Below are positions 1-8,442 of a stretch of 64,000 nt of DNA, one piece after another; position 1 is the first letter of the stretch; every line of letters begins with the position of its first letter. Source of the stretch: Bradyrhizobium stylosanthis (GTDB lineage Bacteria; Pseudomonadota; Alphaproteobacteria; Rhizobiales; Xanthobacteraceae); NCBI RefSeq assembly GCF_001641335.1, contig NZ_LVEM01000001.1:1834580-1898579 (forward strand), written 5' to 3'. The position numbers and the translations under genes are program-made. Below the pieces are notes generated by a model. That model ran no database searches and was not told the DNA's origin. It saw only the letters and a program-made list of their open reading frames with translations.

Positions 1-402
1 GGGATGCTCGGGGTCACCGACCGCGGCCAGGTTGAGGTGCTGGTGAAACCGCCGACGGCGGCCCCGCGCCGCGAGCCGAAGATTCGCTCGCGACTCGTGG
101 CCGAACACCAGCGCCGCCAGGGCGATCCGGCGCTCGGCGGCAGCACCCGGGCACCGATCATGACGGCCTACCGGCAGCAGGCGCTCGCCTGCGCCGCGGC
201 ACTCGCCGAGGGACCGCAGCGCGTGCGCGATCTGCGCGAGCGCTGTCCCGATGCCGGCAAGATCTTGCTTAACAATGTGTATGGTTGGTTCGAGCGGGCC
301 GAGCGGGGAATTTACGGGCTGACCGCGGCCGGACATGCCGCCCTGAAACGCTGGCCGCAACAAAGCGTTGCGATCGCTGCGGGTGCGGCGTCACCGCCCT
401 GA
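1..402 (+). CDS. DUF2161-type protein, C-terminal part (5' end outside window)
   Basis: The reading frame is open from the first base, so this is taken as the 3' end of a gene that starts upstream. The visible 130 or so residues begin with a basic Pro/Arg linker (PRREPKIRSRLVAEHQRR), followed by a compact helical segment with AYRQQALACAAAL and NVYGWFERAERGIYGLTAAG. The last part resembles the winged-helix-like tail I associate with DUF2161 (a predicted PD-(D/E)XK nuclease-like family of Alphaproteobacteria). The catalytic-type domain would lie off the window, so no activity can be judged. The family assignment is from memory of the C-terminal pattern and is moderately sure; that this is a real, truncated gene is more certain. 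Confidence 0.6.
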   Translation, partial: GMLGVTDRGQVEVLVKPPTAAPRREPKIRSRLVAEHQRRQGDPALGGSTRAPIMTAYRQQALACAAALAEGPQRVRDLRERCPDAGKILLNNVYGWFERAERGIYGLTAAGHAALKRWPQQSVAIAAGAASPP

Positions 403-497
403 CACCCGACCGGTGCATAGCTGTGATGCCACATTGATTTCATATTGCAATGCAACATCTCCAGCACTAGGTATCCCGGCATCGAAACGAGGCCGTT

Positions 498-803
498 ATG
501 AGCGCAGACTGGAATACCAAATATGGCACGCGGCGCGTGCGTCACGATCCGCCCACCCTGGACGAGGCGATCTTCGCCGCCGTCGGTATCACCGACGACC
601 AGGAGCAGCAGGCCGAGATCGCCGCAGCCCTGATGGGCATGCCGCTCGATGTCGTCCAGGCCGAGGTCAAGAAGCAGGCCCGCACCAACAGCCGCATCAC
701 CGCGACGCGCGTGATCGCCGGCGAACAGGGCGCCCAGCGCTCGGTGGTGGTGGAGCGCCGCGTCGTCCGCCGCTTCAGCACCGCGACGCGCACCGGCACC
801 TGA
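498..803 (+). CDS. Conserved hypothetical protein, 101 aa
   Basis: A short soluble protein with no signal peptide or membrane segment. The N-terminal half contains a predicted helical region (LDEAIFAAVGITDDQEQQAEIAAALMGM). The C-terminal half is strongly basic, ending in a VVVERRVVRRF stretch, which would suit a nucleic-acid or phosphoprotein contact, but no known motif is visible. It starts at ATG 498 and is followed 28 bases later by a strong hairpin terminator, so it looks like a single-gene transcript. It resembles small unnamed proteins seen in Bradyrhizobium. I do not recognise a function. Confidence 0.65.
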   Translation: MSADWNTKYGTRRVRHDPPTLDEAIFAAVGITDDQEQQAEIAAALMGMPLDVVQAEVKKQARTNSRITATRVIAGEQGAQRSVVVERRVVRRFSTATRTGT

Positions 804-830
804 GCTCTCATTTCGCGATCCCAATACAAA

Positions 831-859
831 AGCGGACCGGTTTTGCCGGTCCGCTTTTT
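831..859. terminator. Bidirectional rho-independent terminator
   Basis: A perfect 10-bp stem (AGCGGACCGG at 831-840, CCGGTCCGCT at 846-855) with a 5-base loop is followed by T residues on the plus strand and preceded by A residues, so it can serve both the 498-803 gene and the converging acetyltransferase gene at 883-1494. Confidence 0.88.
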
Positions 860-882
860 GATTCCAATATCCGCTTCTGAAT

Positions 883-1494
883 TCAGGCGGCGCGATTGCC
901 GTACATGCTGGAGATGATCTTCCAGCACGTTGAGTTGAAGCTGAGCAGAGCACGACCAGCCTTGAAGGGCGAGGCCGCGAGATCGGCGAGCTCGTCTTCG
1001 GTGGTCTTGACCAGATCGATCGTGCCGGTCGATTCGCCATGCCGGAACTGCAGGTGCGCTCCGAACTTCCTGGCGAGCGCCCGCATCGCGTGGTTCTCGG
1101 CGCCGGTGGTGATGCGCAGGCGCTTGTAGCCCTTCCAGCGCGCTTCCGCGATCAGCCGGCTGAACAACACGGTGCCGACGTTCTGGCGGCGCGCGGAGGC
1201 TTCCACGCTGAAGGCCACCTCGGGCAGCGAATCGCCCTCCGGCGGATGCAGCTCGGCCGCACCGCGGACCACGCCGTCGACGATATAGGCGACGATTACG
1301 GTGCCGTCCTCGGCGCAACGCGCGGCGTAGCGCTCGATGAAGCTGTCGTCGAGAAAGCCGTTGAAACGGTCGTGCCGGCTTTCGGCATCGAGTCTGAGCA
1401 GGTGATCGCGCAGAAGCGGCAACTCTTCCTGCTGGCTCAGGGTCCGCACATAGCCCTGGACGGACGGCGCGCGAACGGTGTCTTCAAGTACCAC
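883..1494 (-). CDS. GNAT family N-acetyltransferase
   Basis: A 203-residue single-domain GNAT protein that would transfer an acyl group from acyl-CoA to an unknown amine. The core fold is visible: strand VIVAYIVDGVVRGAAEL, strand LPEVAFSVEASARR, then the acetyl-CoA loop RRQNVGTVLFSRLI (about residues 105-118) and the following helix and strand KRLRITTGAENHAMRALARKFG. The pattern resembles stand-alone GNATs or the GNAT domain of Pat-type lysine acetyltransferases, but there is no attached acyl-CoA synthetase or cyclic-nucleotide domain. Upstream lies about 150 bp before the thioesterase stop; the gene ends against a shared terminator. The substrate cannot be told from sequence. Confidence 0.85.
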   Translation of the reverse strand: MVLEDTVRAPSVQGYVRTLSQQEELPLLRDHLLRLDAESRHDRFNGFLDDSFIERYAARCAEDGTVIVAYIVDGVVRGAAELHPPEGDSLPEVAFSVEASARRQNVGTVLFSRLIAEARWKGYKRLRITTGAENHAMRALARKFGAHLQFRHGESTGTIDLVKTTEDELADLAASPFKAGRALLSFNSTCWKIISSMYGNRAA

Positions 1495-1646
1495 GTCAAA
1501 ACTCCTCTTGGTGTCCCTCGAGGAGGCGTTCGAATCCCTAGGCTCCCTATATTGTGCATCGCAACAAGGTTTTCAAGGCGGGAGCCTGCCCAACTTAGCG
1601 GCACCGGAAGCGACTAATTCGTTAACAAAATCAAAGCCCCGTAATC

Positions 1647-2045
1647 TTACAGGACCAGCTGCGTCTGGGTCACGACGGCGACCAGCTTGCCGTCCTCGGT
1701 CTCCAGCCGGGTGGTCCAGACCTGGGTCCGCCGGCCCCGGTGGACCGGGGTTGCAGTGGCGATCACGGTGGTTCCCTCCTTGGCGCCGCCGATGAAGTTG
1801 GTCTTGCTCTCCAGCGTTGTCGTGCCCTTGGCGTCCTCCGGCAGGTTGATCACGGTCGCCGCCGCGCCGACGGAGTCGGCCAAGGCCATCACCGCGCCGC
1901 CATGGATGGTGTGGTGAAGGGTACAGAGGTCCGGCCGGACCATCATCCGCGCCACCACGCGGTCCTTCCCGGCCTCGACGAATTCGACGCCCTTGAGCTC
2001 GGCGAACGGCATCTTCATCGCTTTAAGTTTCTCGAGCGGCGTCAT
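1647..2045 (-). CDS. PaaI-family hotdog thioesterase
   Basis: A 132-residue single hotdog domain of the 4HBT/PaaI type, expected to hydrolyse acyl-CoA (often aromatic or medium-chain) thioesters. The family signature LHHTIHGGAVMALADS (around residues 42-57) carries the conserved HGG and the downstream Asp/Ser of the active site; the second half TTTLESKTNFIGGAKEG and VHRGRRTQVWTTRL fits the hotdog strands. The ATG at 2045 was chosen over one 15 bases upstream because a strong ribosome site (GGGAGGAG) sits 5 bases before it. The physiological substrate is not evident; no phenylacetate-pathway genes are nearby. Confidence 0.85.
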   Translation of the reverse strand: MTPLEKLKAMKMPFAELKGVEFVEAGKDRVVARMMVRPDLCTLHHTIHGGAVMALADSVGAAATVINLPEDAKGTTTLESKTNFIGGAKEGTTVIATATPVHRGRRTQVWTTRLETEDGKLVAVVTQTQLVL

Positions 2046-2163
2046 CGGATCTCCTCCCAAATCATTGTTGTCTCAACGTGAATGGCTTCGCGCCGCAAAG
2101 CAATGACGTCCGAGGTAATGCTCGCCGTGACATCCGCCGCGGCATCAGCGCATATGGTCCATC

Positions 2164-2943
2164 ATGCGCCACTACCCGCCCCGCCGCATCGTCTGCCTGA
2201 CCGAAGAGACGGTCGAGACACTCTATCTGCTCGGCGAGCAGGACCGCATCGTCGGCGTCTCCGGCTACGCCGTGCGCCCGCCGCAAGTGCGGCGTGAGAA
2301 GCCGCGGGTGTCGGCCTTCGTTTCAGCAGATATCCCAAAGGTCCTGGCGCTGGAGCCTGACCTGGTGCTGGCCTTCTCGGACCTGCAGGCCGGGATTGTC
2401 GCAGACCTCGTGCGCGCCGGCGTCGACGTCCACGTCTTCAACCAGCGCGACGTCGCTGGAATTCTTGCAATGATCCGAACGCTGGGCGCACTGATCGGTG
2501 CCGCCGGGCGCGCGGAGGAACTCGCTCAAGGCTTGGAGACGCATCTCGCCGCGATCGCGGCAACACCACGCCCCTCGCCGCGCCCAAGAGTCTATTTCGA
2601 GGAATGGGACGATCCGCTGATCTCGGGCATCGGCTGGGTCTCCGAGTTGATCGAGATTGCCGGCGGTGAGGACGTGTTTCCGGAGTTGCGACATCGGCAG
2701 GCGGCAAAGGATCGCATCATCCCGGCGGAGGCGGTGCGCGAGGTCGCACCCGACGTAATCCTCGCCTCCTGGTGCGGCAAGAAGGTCGTCCCTGCCCGCA
2801 TCCGCGCGCGCGACGGCTGGAGCGAGATTCCCGCCGTCCGCGCGGACCGCATCATCGAGATCAAGTCACCGATCATCCTGCAGCCGGGACCGGCAGCGCT
2901 CACGGACGGGCTCGATGCAATCGTTGCGGCTTTGTGGGGATAG
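2164..2943 (+). CDS. Cobalamin/iron-type ABC substrate-binding domain protein (BtuF-like), no signal peptide
   Basis: A 259-residue protein with the class III periplasmic-binding fold used for vitamin B12 and siderophores: RIVCLTEETVETLYLLGEQDRIVGVSGYA at the N terminus, LALEPDLVLAFSDLQAGIVADLVRAGVDVHVFN in the first lobe, and IPAEAVREVAPDVILASWCGKK in the second. Full-length BtuF proteins start with a secretion signal; here the ATG falls directly on the first strand and no hydrophobic leader is encoded upstream in frame. Such cytosolic-looking BtuF homologues are common and of unclear role. No permease or ATPase gene is adjacent, so a transport role is not supported locally. Confidence 0.75.
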   Translation: MRHYPPRRIVCLTEETVETLYLLGEQDRIVGVSGYAVRPPQVRREKPRVSAFVSADIPKVLALEPDLVLAFSDLQAGIVADLVRAGVDVHVFNQRDVAGILAMIRTLGALIGAAGRAEELAQGLETHLAAIAATPRPSPRPRVYFEEWDDPLISGIGWVSELIEIAGGEDVFPELRHRQAAKDRIIPAEAVREVAPDVILASWCGKKVVPARIRARDGWSEIPAVRADRIIEIKSPIILQPGPAALTDGLDAIVAALWG

Positions 2944-2960
2944 CACTCCCGATCTCTCCG

Positions 2961-3050
2961 CCGTCATTGCGAGCAAAGCGAAGCAATCCAGACGGCCTCT
3001 GCAGAGAGATTCTGGATTGCTTCGTCGCAAGGGCTCCTCGCAATGACGCC
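2961..3050. repeat. Palindromic intergenic repeat, CCGTCATTGCGAG family
   Basis: Two inverted arms, one starting CCGTCATTGCGAGC and containing GAAGCAATCCAGA, the other TCTGGATTGCTTCGTCGC ending in CGCAATGACG, form a long imperfect hairpin between convergent genes. The same family recurs at 6099-6187. Confidence 0.85.
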
Positions 3051-3067
3051 GCGAGAAATTGCCTTCC

Positions 3068-4276
3068 TCACGTCACGGCGTTCACGACCTGATACTCCGG
3101 CCTACGCCATATCTCGTCTTTGATCACCTCCTCGATGATCTCCGCCGCCCGCACGATCTCGGCTTCGCCGATGTACAGCGGCGTAATGCCGAACCGCATG
3201 ATGTCGGGCGCGCGGAAATCGCCGATGACGCCGCGGGCGATCAGGGCCTGCATCGCGGCGTAGCCGCCCTCGAAGGCGAAGGAGACCTGCGAGCCGCGGC
3301 GCTCATGGGCGCGCGGGGTGACGAGCTTCAAGGACGGGCAGCGGCGCTCGAGCTCGGCGATCAGGAGATCGCCGAGCGCCAGCGATCGCGCCCGGACTTC
3401 CGCGATATCGACGTGGTCCCAGATGTCGAGCGAGGCCTCCAGCGCCGCCATGGCCAGCACCGGCGGGGTGCCGACGCGCATGCGCTCGACGCCGCCGGCG
3501 GCGGCATAGGCAAGCTCGAACGCAAAGGGTTTTGCGTGGCCCATCCAGCCCGACAGCGCGGCGCGTGCGGTATCGGCATGGCGCGGCGCGACGTAGAGGA
3601 AGGCCGGCGCGCCGGGACCGGCGTTGATATATTTGTAGGTGCAGCCTGCGGCGAAATCGGCGCCGCAGCCGGCGAGATCGACCGGCAGCGCGCCGGCCGA
3701 ATGCGCGAGGTCCCAGACGGTGACGATGCCGAGCGCATGCGCTTTCGCCGTCAACTTCGCCATGTCGTGGCGGCGGCCGGTGCGGTAGTCGACCTCGGTG
3801 ATGTACAGGACAGCGACCTCCTCCGACAGCGCAGCCTCGATCTCCTCCGGTGCCACCAGGCGCAATTGATGGCCGCGCCCCAGCGTCTCGATCAGACCCT
3901 CTGCCATGTAGAGATCGGTCGGGAAATTGCCGGTGTCCGACAGCACGACCTTGCGCGATGCGTTCATGTCGAGCGCAGCCGCCAGCGCCTGGTAGACCTT
4001 CAGCGACAGCGTGTCGCCGACCATCACGGAGCCGACTTCCGCCCCGATCAGCCGGGCGATGCGGTCGCCGACATGGCGGGGCTGCGCGTACCAGCCTGCG
4101 GTGTTCCAGGCGCGGATCAGCTCGTTGCCCCACTCGGTGGTGATGACGCGGCTGACGCGCTCGGCAACGCCCAGCGGCAGCGCGCCGAGCGAATTGCCGT
4201 CGAGATAGATCACGCCGTCAGGCAGATGGAACAGGGCCTTGGTGTCGTCATAGACGCGATATCTGGTCATGGACAT
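3068..4276 (-). CDS. kynU: Kynureninase
   Basis: A pyridoxal-phosphate enzyme that cleaves L-kynurenine to anthranilate and L-alanine in tryptophan catabolism (fold type I, cytosolic homodimer). The 402 residues match the family's usual length. The N-terminal YLDGNSLGALP, the cofactor-binding VWDLAHSAGALPVDL and the lysine-containing CTYKYINAGPGAPAFLYV (Schiff-base Lys in TYKY) are all present, as is the C-terminal DFRAPDIMRFGITPLY. It is the last gene of a three-gene operon and lies only a few bases after the kynA stop, suggesting translational coupling. It faces the 2164-2943 gene across a palindromic repeat. Two ATG codons (MSM) are possible starts; the first is used. Confidence 0.96.
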   Translation of the reverse strand: MSMTRYRVYDDTKALFHLPDGVIYLDGNSLGALPLGVAERVSRVITTEWGNELIRAWNTAGWYAQPRHVGDRIARLIGAEVGSVMVGDTLSLKVYQALAAALDMNASRKVVLSDTGNFPTDLYMAEGLIETLGRGHQLRLVAPEEIEAALSEEVAVLYITEVDYRTGRRHDMAKLTAKAHALGIVTVWDLAHSAGALPVDLAGCGADFAAGCTYKYINAGPGAPAFLYVAPRHADTARAALSGWMGHAKPFAFELAYAAAGGVERMRVGTPPVLAMAALEASLDIWDHVDIAEVRARSLALGDLLIAELERRCPSLKLVTPRAHERRGSQVSFAFEGGYAAMQALIARGVIGDFRAPDIMRFGITPLYIGEAEIVRAAEIIEEVIKDEIWRRPEYQVVNAVT

Positions 4277-4278
4277 TT

Positions 4279-5118
4279 CTACAGGATGGTGCGGACGCGC
4301 CAGAGCTCGGGAAACAGCTCGACCTCGAGCATGCGCTTGAGATAGCTGACACCGCCGGTGCCGCCGGTACCGCGCTTGAAGCCGATGACACGCTCCACCG
4401 TCGTCACGTGGTTGAACCGCCAGCGCCGGAAATAATCTTCGAAATCGACGAGCTTCTCGGCGAGCTCGTAGAGCATCCAGTGCGTCTCCGGCGCCTCGTA
4501 GACAATACGCCAGGCCTGCAGCACGCCCTCGTTGAAGCTGTGGGTCTCGCGGACGTCACGCGCGAGCACGGCCGCCGGCATCTTGAGCCCGTTGCGGTCG
4601 GCAAGCCTGAGCACCTCGTCATAGAGGCTGGGCGTCGCCAGCTCCGCCTCGAGCAGTTTTGTCGTTTCCGCATCGTGCGCGTGCGGCTTGAGCATCGCAT
4701 GATTGCGATTGCCGAGCAGAAATTCGATCAGCCGGTACTGGCGCGACTGGAAACCCGAGGACTGGCCGAGCTGAGAGCGGAAGCGCGTGTACTCGCTCGG
4801 CGTCATCGTGCGCAGCACGTCCCAGGCGTTGTTGAGTTGCTCGAAGATGCGCGACATCCGCGCCAGCATCTTCATCGCGGGGGCAACCTCGTCTTTGGCG
4901 ATGGCGCGGCGCGCGGCGCTGAGCTCGTGGATGGCGAGCCGCATCCACAGCTCCGTGGTCTGATGCTGGATGATGAACAGCATCTCGTCATGCGCTTCCG
5001 ACAGTGGATGCTGCGCGCCGAGGATCGCATCCAGCGCCAGATAATCGCCGTAAGACATGCGCCGGGCGAAATCGGTCTCGGCGCCTTCTTTGGTGGGATC
5101 GTAATCGCTGGACGTCAT
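4279..5118 (-). CDS. kynA: Tryptophan 2,3-dioxygenase
   Basis: A heme-dependent dioxygenase that opens the indole ring of L-tryptophan to N-formylkynurenine. The 279-residue length is typical. The N-terminal [16 protein letters not shown] and [18 protein letters not shown] hold the substrate-pocket residues, and [22 protein letters not shown] (about residues 235-256) holds the axial heme histidine and the substrate-binding loop. It sits between the formamidase (30 bp upstream) and kynU (a few bases downstream), so the three steps from tryptophan to anthranilate are one transcription unit. No Lrp-type regulator, often found beside kyn genes, is adjacent. Confidence 0.96.
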   Translation of the reverse strand: MTSSDYDPTKEGAETDFARRMSYGDYLALDAILGAQHPLSEAHDEMLFIIQHQTTELWMRLAIHELSAARRAIAKDEVAPAMKMLARMSRIFEQLNNAWDVLRTMTPSEYTRFRSQLGQSSGFQSRQYRLIEFLLGNRNHAMLKPHAHDAETTKLLEAELATPSLYDEVLRLADRNGLKMPAAVLARDVRETHSFNEGVLQAWRIVYEAPETHWMLYELAEKLVDFEDYFRRWRFNHVTTVERVIGFKRGTGGTGGVSYLKRMLEVELFPELWRVRTIL

Positions 5119-5148
5119 GGCTGGCCCTTTCGATCGATCGTACCGTGC

Positions 5149-5958
5149 CTAGTCGAGGCCGATCAGGCGCGCGGTGATCGGCGACGACGGATCCTTCAGT
5201 CCGTCGATGACGGTGAAATGGTTCAGCCCGGGATCGACGACCAGACTCGTCGGCACGTCGAAACCGGTCCAGACATTGGCCATCAGGTCGGACTGGCGGA
5301 TGAATTCGGGCCGCTCGCTGCCGCCGACCCAGGCGGTCACGGGCGAATGTCCGCGCGGCAGATGCAGCGCGGCGCTTTCGAGCGTCGCCTCCTCCATGGT
5401 CATGCGCAGCGTCTCGTTCATCTTCGTCTTCAGCAGCGGCCGCAAATCGTGCAGGCCGCTGATCGAGAGCGTGCCGGCAACGCGGTTGAACACGGCAGGC
5501 TCGAGCCGGCTGTCGTCGCACAGCATGCGCGTCACGAGATGGCCGCCGGCGGAGTGTCCGGCGAGCCGGATCGGGCCGGCGGAGATCGCGGCCGCCTTCG
5601 CGATGGCGGCCGCGATCTCCGCCGTGATGTCGGAGATGCGTGCGCCAGGCGTCAACGTGTAACTCGGCAACGCCACCGTCCAGCCATGGTGCCGGGCGCC
5701 TTCGGCCAGATCGGTCCAGGTCGATTTGTCGAAGCGCATCCAGTAGCCGCCATGGACGAACACGACCAGCCCCTTGCTGTCGCCGTCGGGCAGGACCAGG
5801 TCGAGCCGCTGCCGCTCACCGGAGCCGTAGGCGATGTCGGCGCGAAGATCCTCCAGCCCGGCACGGTAGGCCGCCGCCCGCTCCGCCCATTGCGCGGGCA
5901 TCTTGTCCGAGCCCGGGATATGGGCCGAATTGGCGTAAGCATCATCCCAATCGCGCAT
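5149..5958 (-). CDS. Alpha/beta-hydrolase, probable N-formylkynurenine formamidase (arylformamidase)
   Basis: A 269-residue alpha/beta-hydrolase that by position should convert N-formylkynurenine to kynurenine plus formate. It has the oxyanion-hole motif VFVHGGYWMRFD (about residues 66-77), the nucleophile elbow RLAGHSAGGHLV (Ser near residue 137) and a late GLNHFTVIDGL with the candidate catalytic His. The HGGYW motif is that of the animal and fungal AFMID-type formamidases, not the metal-dependent cyclase-like fold of the classical bacterial KynB, so the symbol kynB is withheld. It is the first gene of the operon with kynA and kynU. A different esterase role cannot be excluded from sequence alone. 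Confidence 0.85.
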   Translation of the reverse strand: MRDWDDAYANSAHIPGSDKMPAQWAERAAAYRAGLEDLRADIAYGSGERQRLDLVLPDGDSKGLVVFVHGGYWMRFDKSTWTDLAEGARHHGWTVALPSYTLTPGARISDITAEIAAAIAKAAAISAGPIRLAGHSAGGHLVTRMLCDDSRLEPAVFNRVAGTLSISGLHDLRPLLKTKMNETLRMTMEEATLESAALHLPRGHSPVTAWVGGSERPEFIRQSDLMANVWTGFDVPTSLVVDPGLNHFTVIDGLKDPSSPITARLIGLD

Positions 5959-6098
5959 CGTTCATTCCTCGGCGGACTCAAGGCCCCGCGACCACGCGCC
6001 AGTCTGCCACCGGGAGGGCCGGCATCCTAGTCTTTATTTTAAGCTTAAAGGATTTGGCGAGCCGGTGGATTGGGCAGCGGAGCGGCAAGATATTTCCG

Positions 6099-6187
6099 CC
6101 GTCATCGCGAGGAGCGCACCGACGAAGCAATCCAGGCTTCTCCTGCGGAGGAAGCTGGATTGCTTCGCTGCGCTCGCAATGACGACG
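6099..6187. repeat. Palindromic intergenic repeat, CCGTCATTGCGAG family
   Basis: Arms CCGTCATCGCGAGGAGCGC with GACGAAGCAATCCAG, and CTGGATTGCTTCGCTGCG ending in CGCAATGACGACGG, form an inverted repeat of the same family as 2961-3050. Confidence 0.85.
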
Positions 6188-6194
6188 GATACAG

Positions 6195-6293
6195 TGCCGT
6201 AGGGTGGGCAAAGCGAAGCGTGCCAACGCATCTGGTCATGTCGGAGAAAAATCGTGGGCACGGCGCAAGCGCGCCTTTGCCCACCCTACGGCA
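6195..6293. repeat. Palindromic repeat, TGCCGTAGGGTGGGC family
   Basis: A perfect 19-bp inverted repeat (TGCCGTAGGGTGGGCAAAG at 6195-6213 and its complement at 6275-6293) encloses about 60 bp. The GTAGGGTGG core is shared with the REP copies beside the RAYT gene at 30.9-31.6 kb. Confidence 0.85.
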
Positions 6294-6311
6294 CCGCGGA
6301 CGGAGCGCCCC

Positions 6312-7607
6312 TTACGCCTTCTCCACCCCGCACCATTCCGCGATGAACAGCGCCATCGCCTTGGTGCTCTTCTTCAGCGAGTCCAGGTCGACATACTCGT
6401 TGAAGCCGTGCATCTCGCCGCCGCTGGCGCCGAAGCAGAGGCTCGGGATGCCGTGGTTCAGGCCGTAGAAGCGGGTATCAGTCAGCGCGGTGAAGACGAG
6501 ATCCTCCGGCATGCCGCCATAGACCTTGTTGAAGGCCTTGCCGAACGCCGCCTCAGGCTCCGCCGCATTGGTCAGCTCATAGCCTTCCGACAGAAAGCCC
6601 GACCATTCGATCTCGGGCGGATTGTTGGCAAGGAAGCGGTGATTGCGCGAGGCCGCCGCGACGCACGCCGCAATCTCCTTCTGGTGATCGGCGACCGACC
6701 AGCCCGGCAACACGGCGATGCGGCAATCGACGTCGCACCAGGCCGGCACGCTGGAGGCCCAGTCGCCGCCCTTGATGATTCCGGGGTTGAAGTTGATGGG
6801 ATGGTTCAGCGTCTTGAAATGCTTGTCGGCCTTGGCGCGCTCGTTCCATTCGATCTCGAGCTTCTGCAGCGCGTGGACCAGATGATAGGCCGCCATGATC
6901 GCATTGGAGCCCGAGCCGGCAAAGGCGACATGGGTCGGATGCCCCTTCACGCGCAGGCGGAACCAGATCACGCCGACCTGCGAGCGCACCATCTTGCCGC
7001 CCGTCGGCTCCGGGATGAAGCAGGCATCGGCGCGATAGCCGCGCTGCAGCGTCGAGAGCGCGCCGACGCCGGTGCTCTCCTCCTCGATCACGGACTGGAA
7101 GTGAATCCGCGCCGTCGGCTTGAGGCCCGCGGCCTTGATCGCATCGAGCGCATAGAGCGCGCCGATGGTGCCCGACTTCATGTCGCAGGCACCGCGGCCG
7201 AACATCTTGCCGTCCTTGATCACGGGCGAGAACGGCGGCGTCTCCCACAATTCCAGCGGACCCGCCGGCACCACGTCGCAATGGCCCTGGAGGATCAGCG
7301 ATTTGCCGGCCTCGGTCGCGGGACGGTAGGTGCCCACTACGCTGCGCGCCTTCGAGAAATCGTGCTCGATCGGGCCGAAGCCGCGCAAATCCTTGAGATC
7401 GTCGACCTTGATGTGCCAGTCGTCGACCTCGTAGCCGCGCGCGCGCAGGAGGTCGCCGATCATGTCCTGGCACGGCCCCTCCGCCCCGCGGGTCGAGGGG
7501 ATCGCGACGAAATCGCGTGTGGTCGCAAGCTGGGCTTCGAAGCCGGCGTCGACGGCGTCCAGAATCCTTTGCTGCGTTTCGGCATTCATCAGGGCAACTC
7601 CAGGCAT
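6312..7607 (-). CDS. M20 family deacylase (ArgE/DapE/acetylornithine deacetylase-like)
   Basis: A 431-residue zinc-dependent amidohydrolase of the M20 family that would remove an acyl group from an N-acyl amino acid or related amide. Metal and catalytic motifs are intact: SLILQGHCDVVPAGPL (first metal His and Asp), MFGRGACDMKSG (bridging Asp), VIEEESTG (general base Glu and metal Glu) and FIPEPTG; the dimerisation or lid domain follows, and FGASGGEMHGFNEYVDL carries the last metal His. It is longer than DapE (about 375) and fits the ArgE/DapE-like deacylase subfamily. No arginine or lysine genes are adjacent, so the substrate is open. Start ATG 7607 has GAGGA before it; ATG 7589 is also possible. 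Confidence 0.85.
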   Translation of the reverse strand: MPGVALMNAETQQRILDAVDAGFEAQLATTRDFVAIPSTRGAEGPCQDMIGDLLRARGYEVDDWHIKVDDLKDLRGFGPIEHDFSKARSVVGTYRPATEAGKSLILQGHCDVVPAGPLELWETPPFSPVIKDGKMFGRGACDMKSGTIGALYALDAIKAAGLKPTARIHFQSVIEEESTGVGALSTLQRGYRADACFIPEPTGGKMVRSQVGVIWFRLRVKGHPTHVAFAGSGSNAIMAAYHLVHALQKLEIEWNERAKADKHFKTLNHPINFNPGIIKGGDWASSVPAWCDVDCRIAVLPGWSVADHQKEIAACVAAASRNHRFLANNPPEIEWSGFLSEGYELTNAAEPEAAFGKAFNKVYGGMPEDLVFTALTDTRFYGLNHGIPSLCFGASGGEMHGFNEYVDLDSLKKSTKAMALFIAEWCGVEKA

Positions 7608-7641
7608 TTCATTCCTCAGGGAGCGCGCAAGCTAGCCGATT

Positions 7642-8367
7642 TCAGCCGTTCGGGTACTCCACAAAATAAGCATCCCGCAATGCATCTTCGAGCAGGCGGC
7701 CTTCGGAATAGCCATCGAGCGTCGCAGGCCGGCGCACGCCGTCGAGCAGGCGCGTGCAAGGTTCCGGCGCGCCGAGCACGGTGCGCACCGGAATGCGCTC
7801 GGCATAGATCGGCAACGCGTAATCCTCGTCGTCGTCGGCCACACCCTTGGCGCGGATTTTTGCCGAGGCCTCCTCGATCTCCATGGCGATAAAGGAGGTC
7901 GCCTTGATCTCCTGCGTGCTGCTCGCCCGCAGGCTCGCGGTGCGGTCCGGGAAGAAGCGGTCGACCATGGCGATCACCGCCCGCTCCTTCTCGGCGGGGT
8001 CGGTGACGAGATAGGCGGTGCCGAACGCCATCACCGCGCGATAGTCGGCGGAATGATTGAAGCCGCAGCGCGCCAGCACCAGGCTGTCGAGATGGGCGAC
8101 CGTCAGGCAGACGCGCTCGCCTTTGGTCTGGTTGCGCAGCATGCGGCTGGCGCTCGAGCCGTGCCAGTAGAGCCGCGTGCCCTCGCGCCAGAAGAAGGTC
8201 GGCGTGCAATAGGGCTGGCCGTCGATCGCATAGGAGACGTGGCACAGCATCGAGGAATCCAGGATGCGGTGAACCGTCTCATGATCGTAGAAGCCCCGGT
8301 CGTGACGGCGCTTGACCTGGTTGCGCGCTGAGGTCGGATAGGAATTTGGGCTCTCGGTCTGGCTCAC
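7642..8367 (-). CDS. Pyridoxamine 5'-phosphate oxidase-family protein
   Basis: A 241-residue split-barrel flavin-binding protein of the PNPOx-like group. The barrel is recognisable in MLCHVSYAIDGQPYCTPTFFWREGTRLYWHG, ERVCLTVAHLDSLVLARCGF and YRAVMAFGTAYLV. The gene starts at GTG 8367, where AGGAG lies 6 bases upstream; the frame stays open much further upstream but that stretch is antisense to the MocR gene and is not protein-like. It is divergently transcribed from a MocR-type regulator with an inverted-repeat operator between, which suggests that the regulator controls it. Related proteins of this subgroup are mostly uncharacterised; vitamin B6 oxidation is not assured. Confidence 0.85.
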   Translation of the reverse strand: MSQTESPNSYPTSARNQVKRRHDRGFYDHETVHRILDSSMLCHVSYAIDGQPYCTPTFFWREGTRLYWHGSSASRMLRNQTKGERVCLTVAHLDSLVLARCGFNHSADYRAVMAFGTAYLVTDPAEKERAVIAMVDRFFPDRTASLRASSTQEIKATSFIAMEIEEASAKIRAKGVADDDEDYALPIYAERIPVRTVLGAPEPCTRLLDGVRRPATLDGYSEGRLLEDALRDAYFVEYPNG

Positions 8368-8383
8368 GGCCGCTCCTGTCGGG

Positions 8384-8439
8384 ATTGGAACAATTCCTGA
8401 GCAGTTGTAGCCATGGATTTGGTCTGCGATAGTTCCAAT
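8384..8439. promoter_or_regulatory. Inverted-repeat operator between PNPOx-like gene and MocR regulator
   Basis: Perfect 8-bp half-sites ATTGGAAC (8384-8391) and GTTCCAAT (8432-8439) lie 40 bp apart in the divergent region, each followed by a nearby ATTCC. This fits a site bound by the adjacent MocR dimer and would overlap both promoters. Confidence 0.5.
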
Positions 8440-8442
8440 TCC

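Larger units (their letters stand above)
5959..6311. other. Gene-free stretch holding two palindromic repeats
   Basis: This 353-bp gap lies upstream of the formamidase gene and downstream of the M20 deacylase gene (both minus strand). It contains two different repeat units (6099-6187 and 6195-6293) and leaves about 140 bp next to the formamidase start for the kyn promoter. I see no convincing gene in it. Confidence 0.7.
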
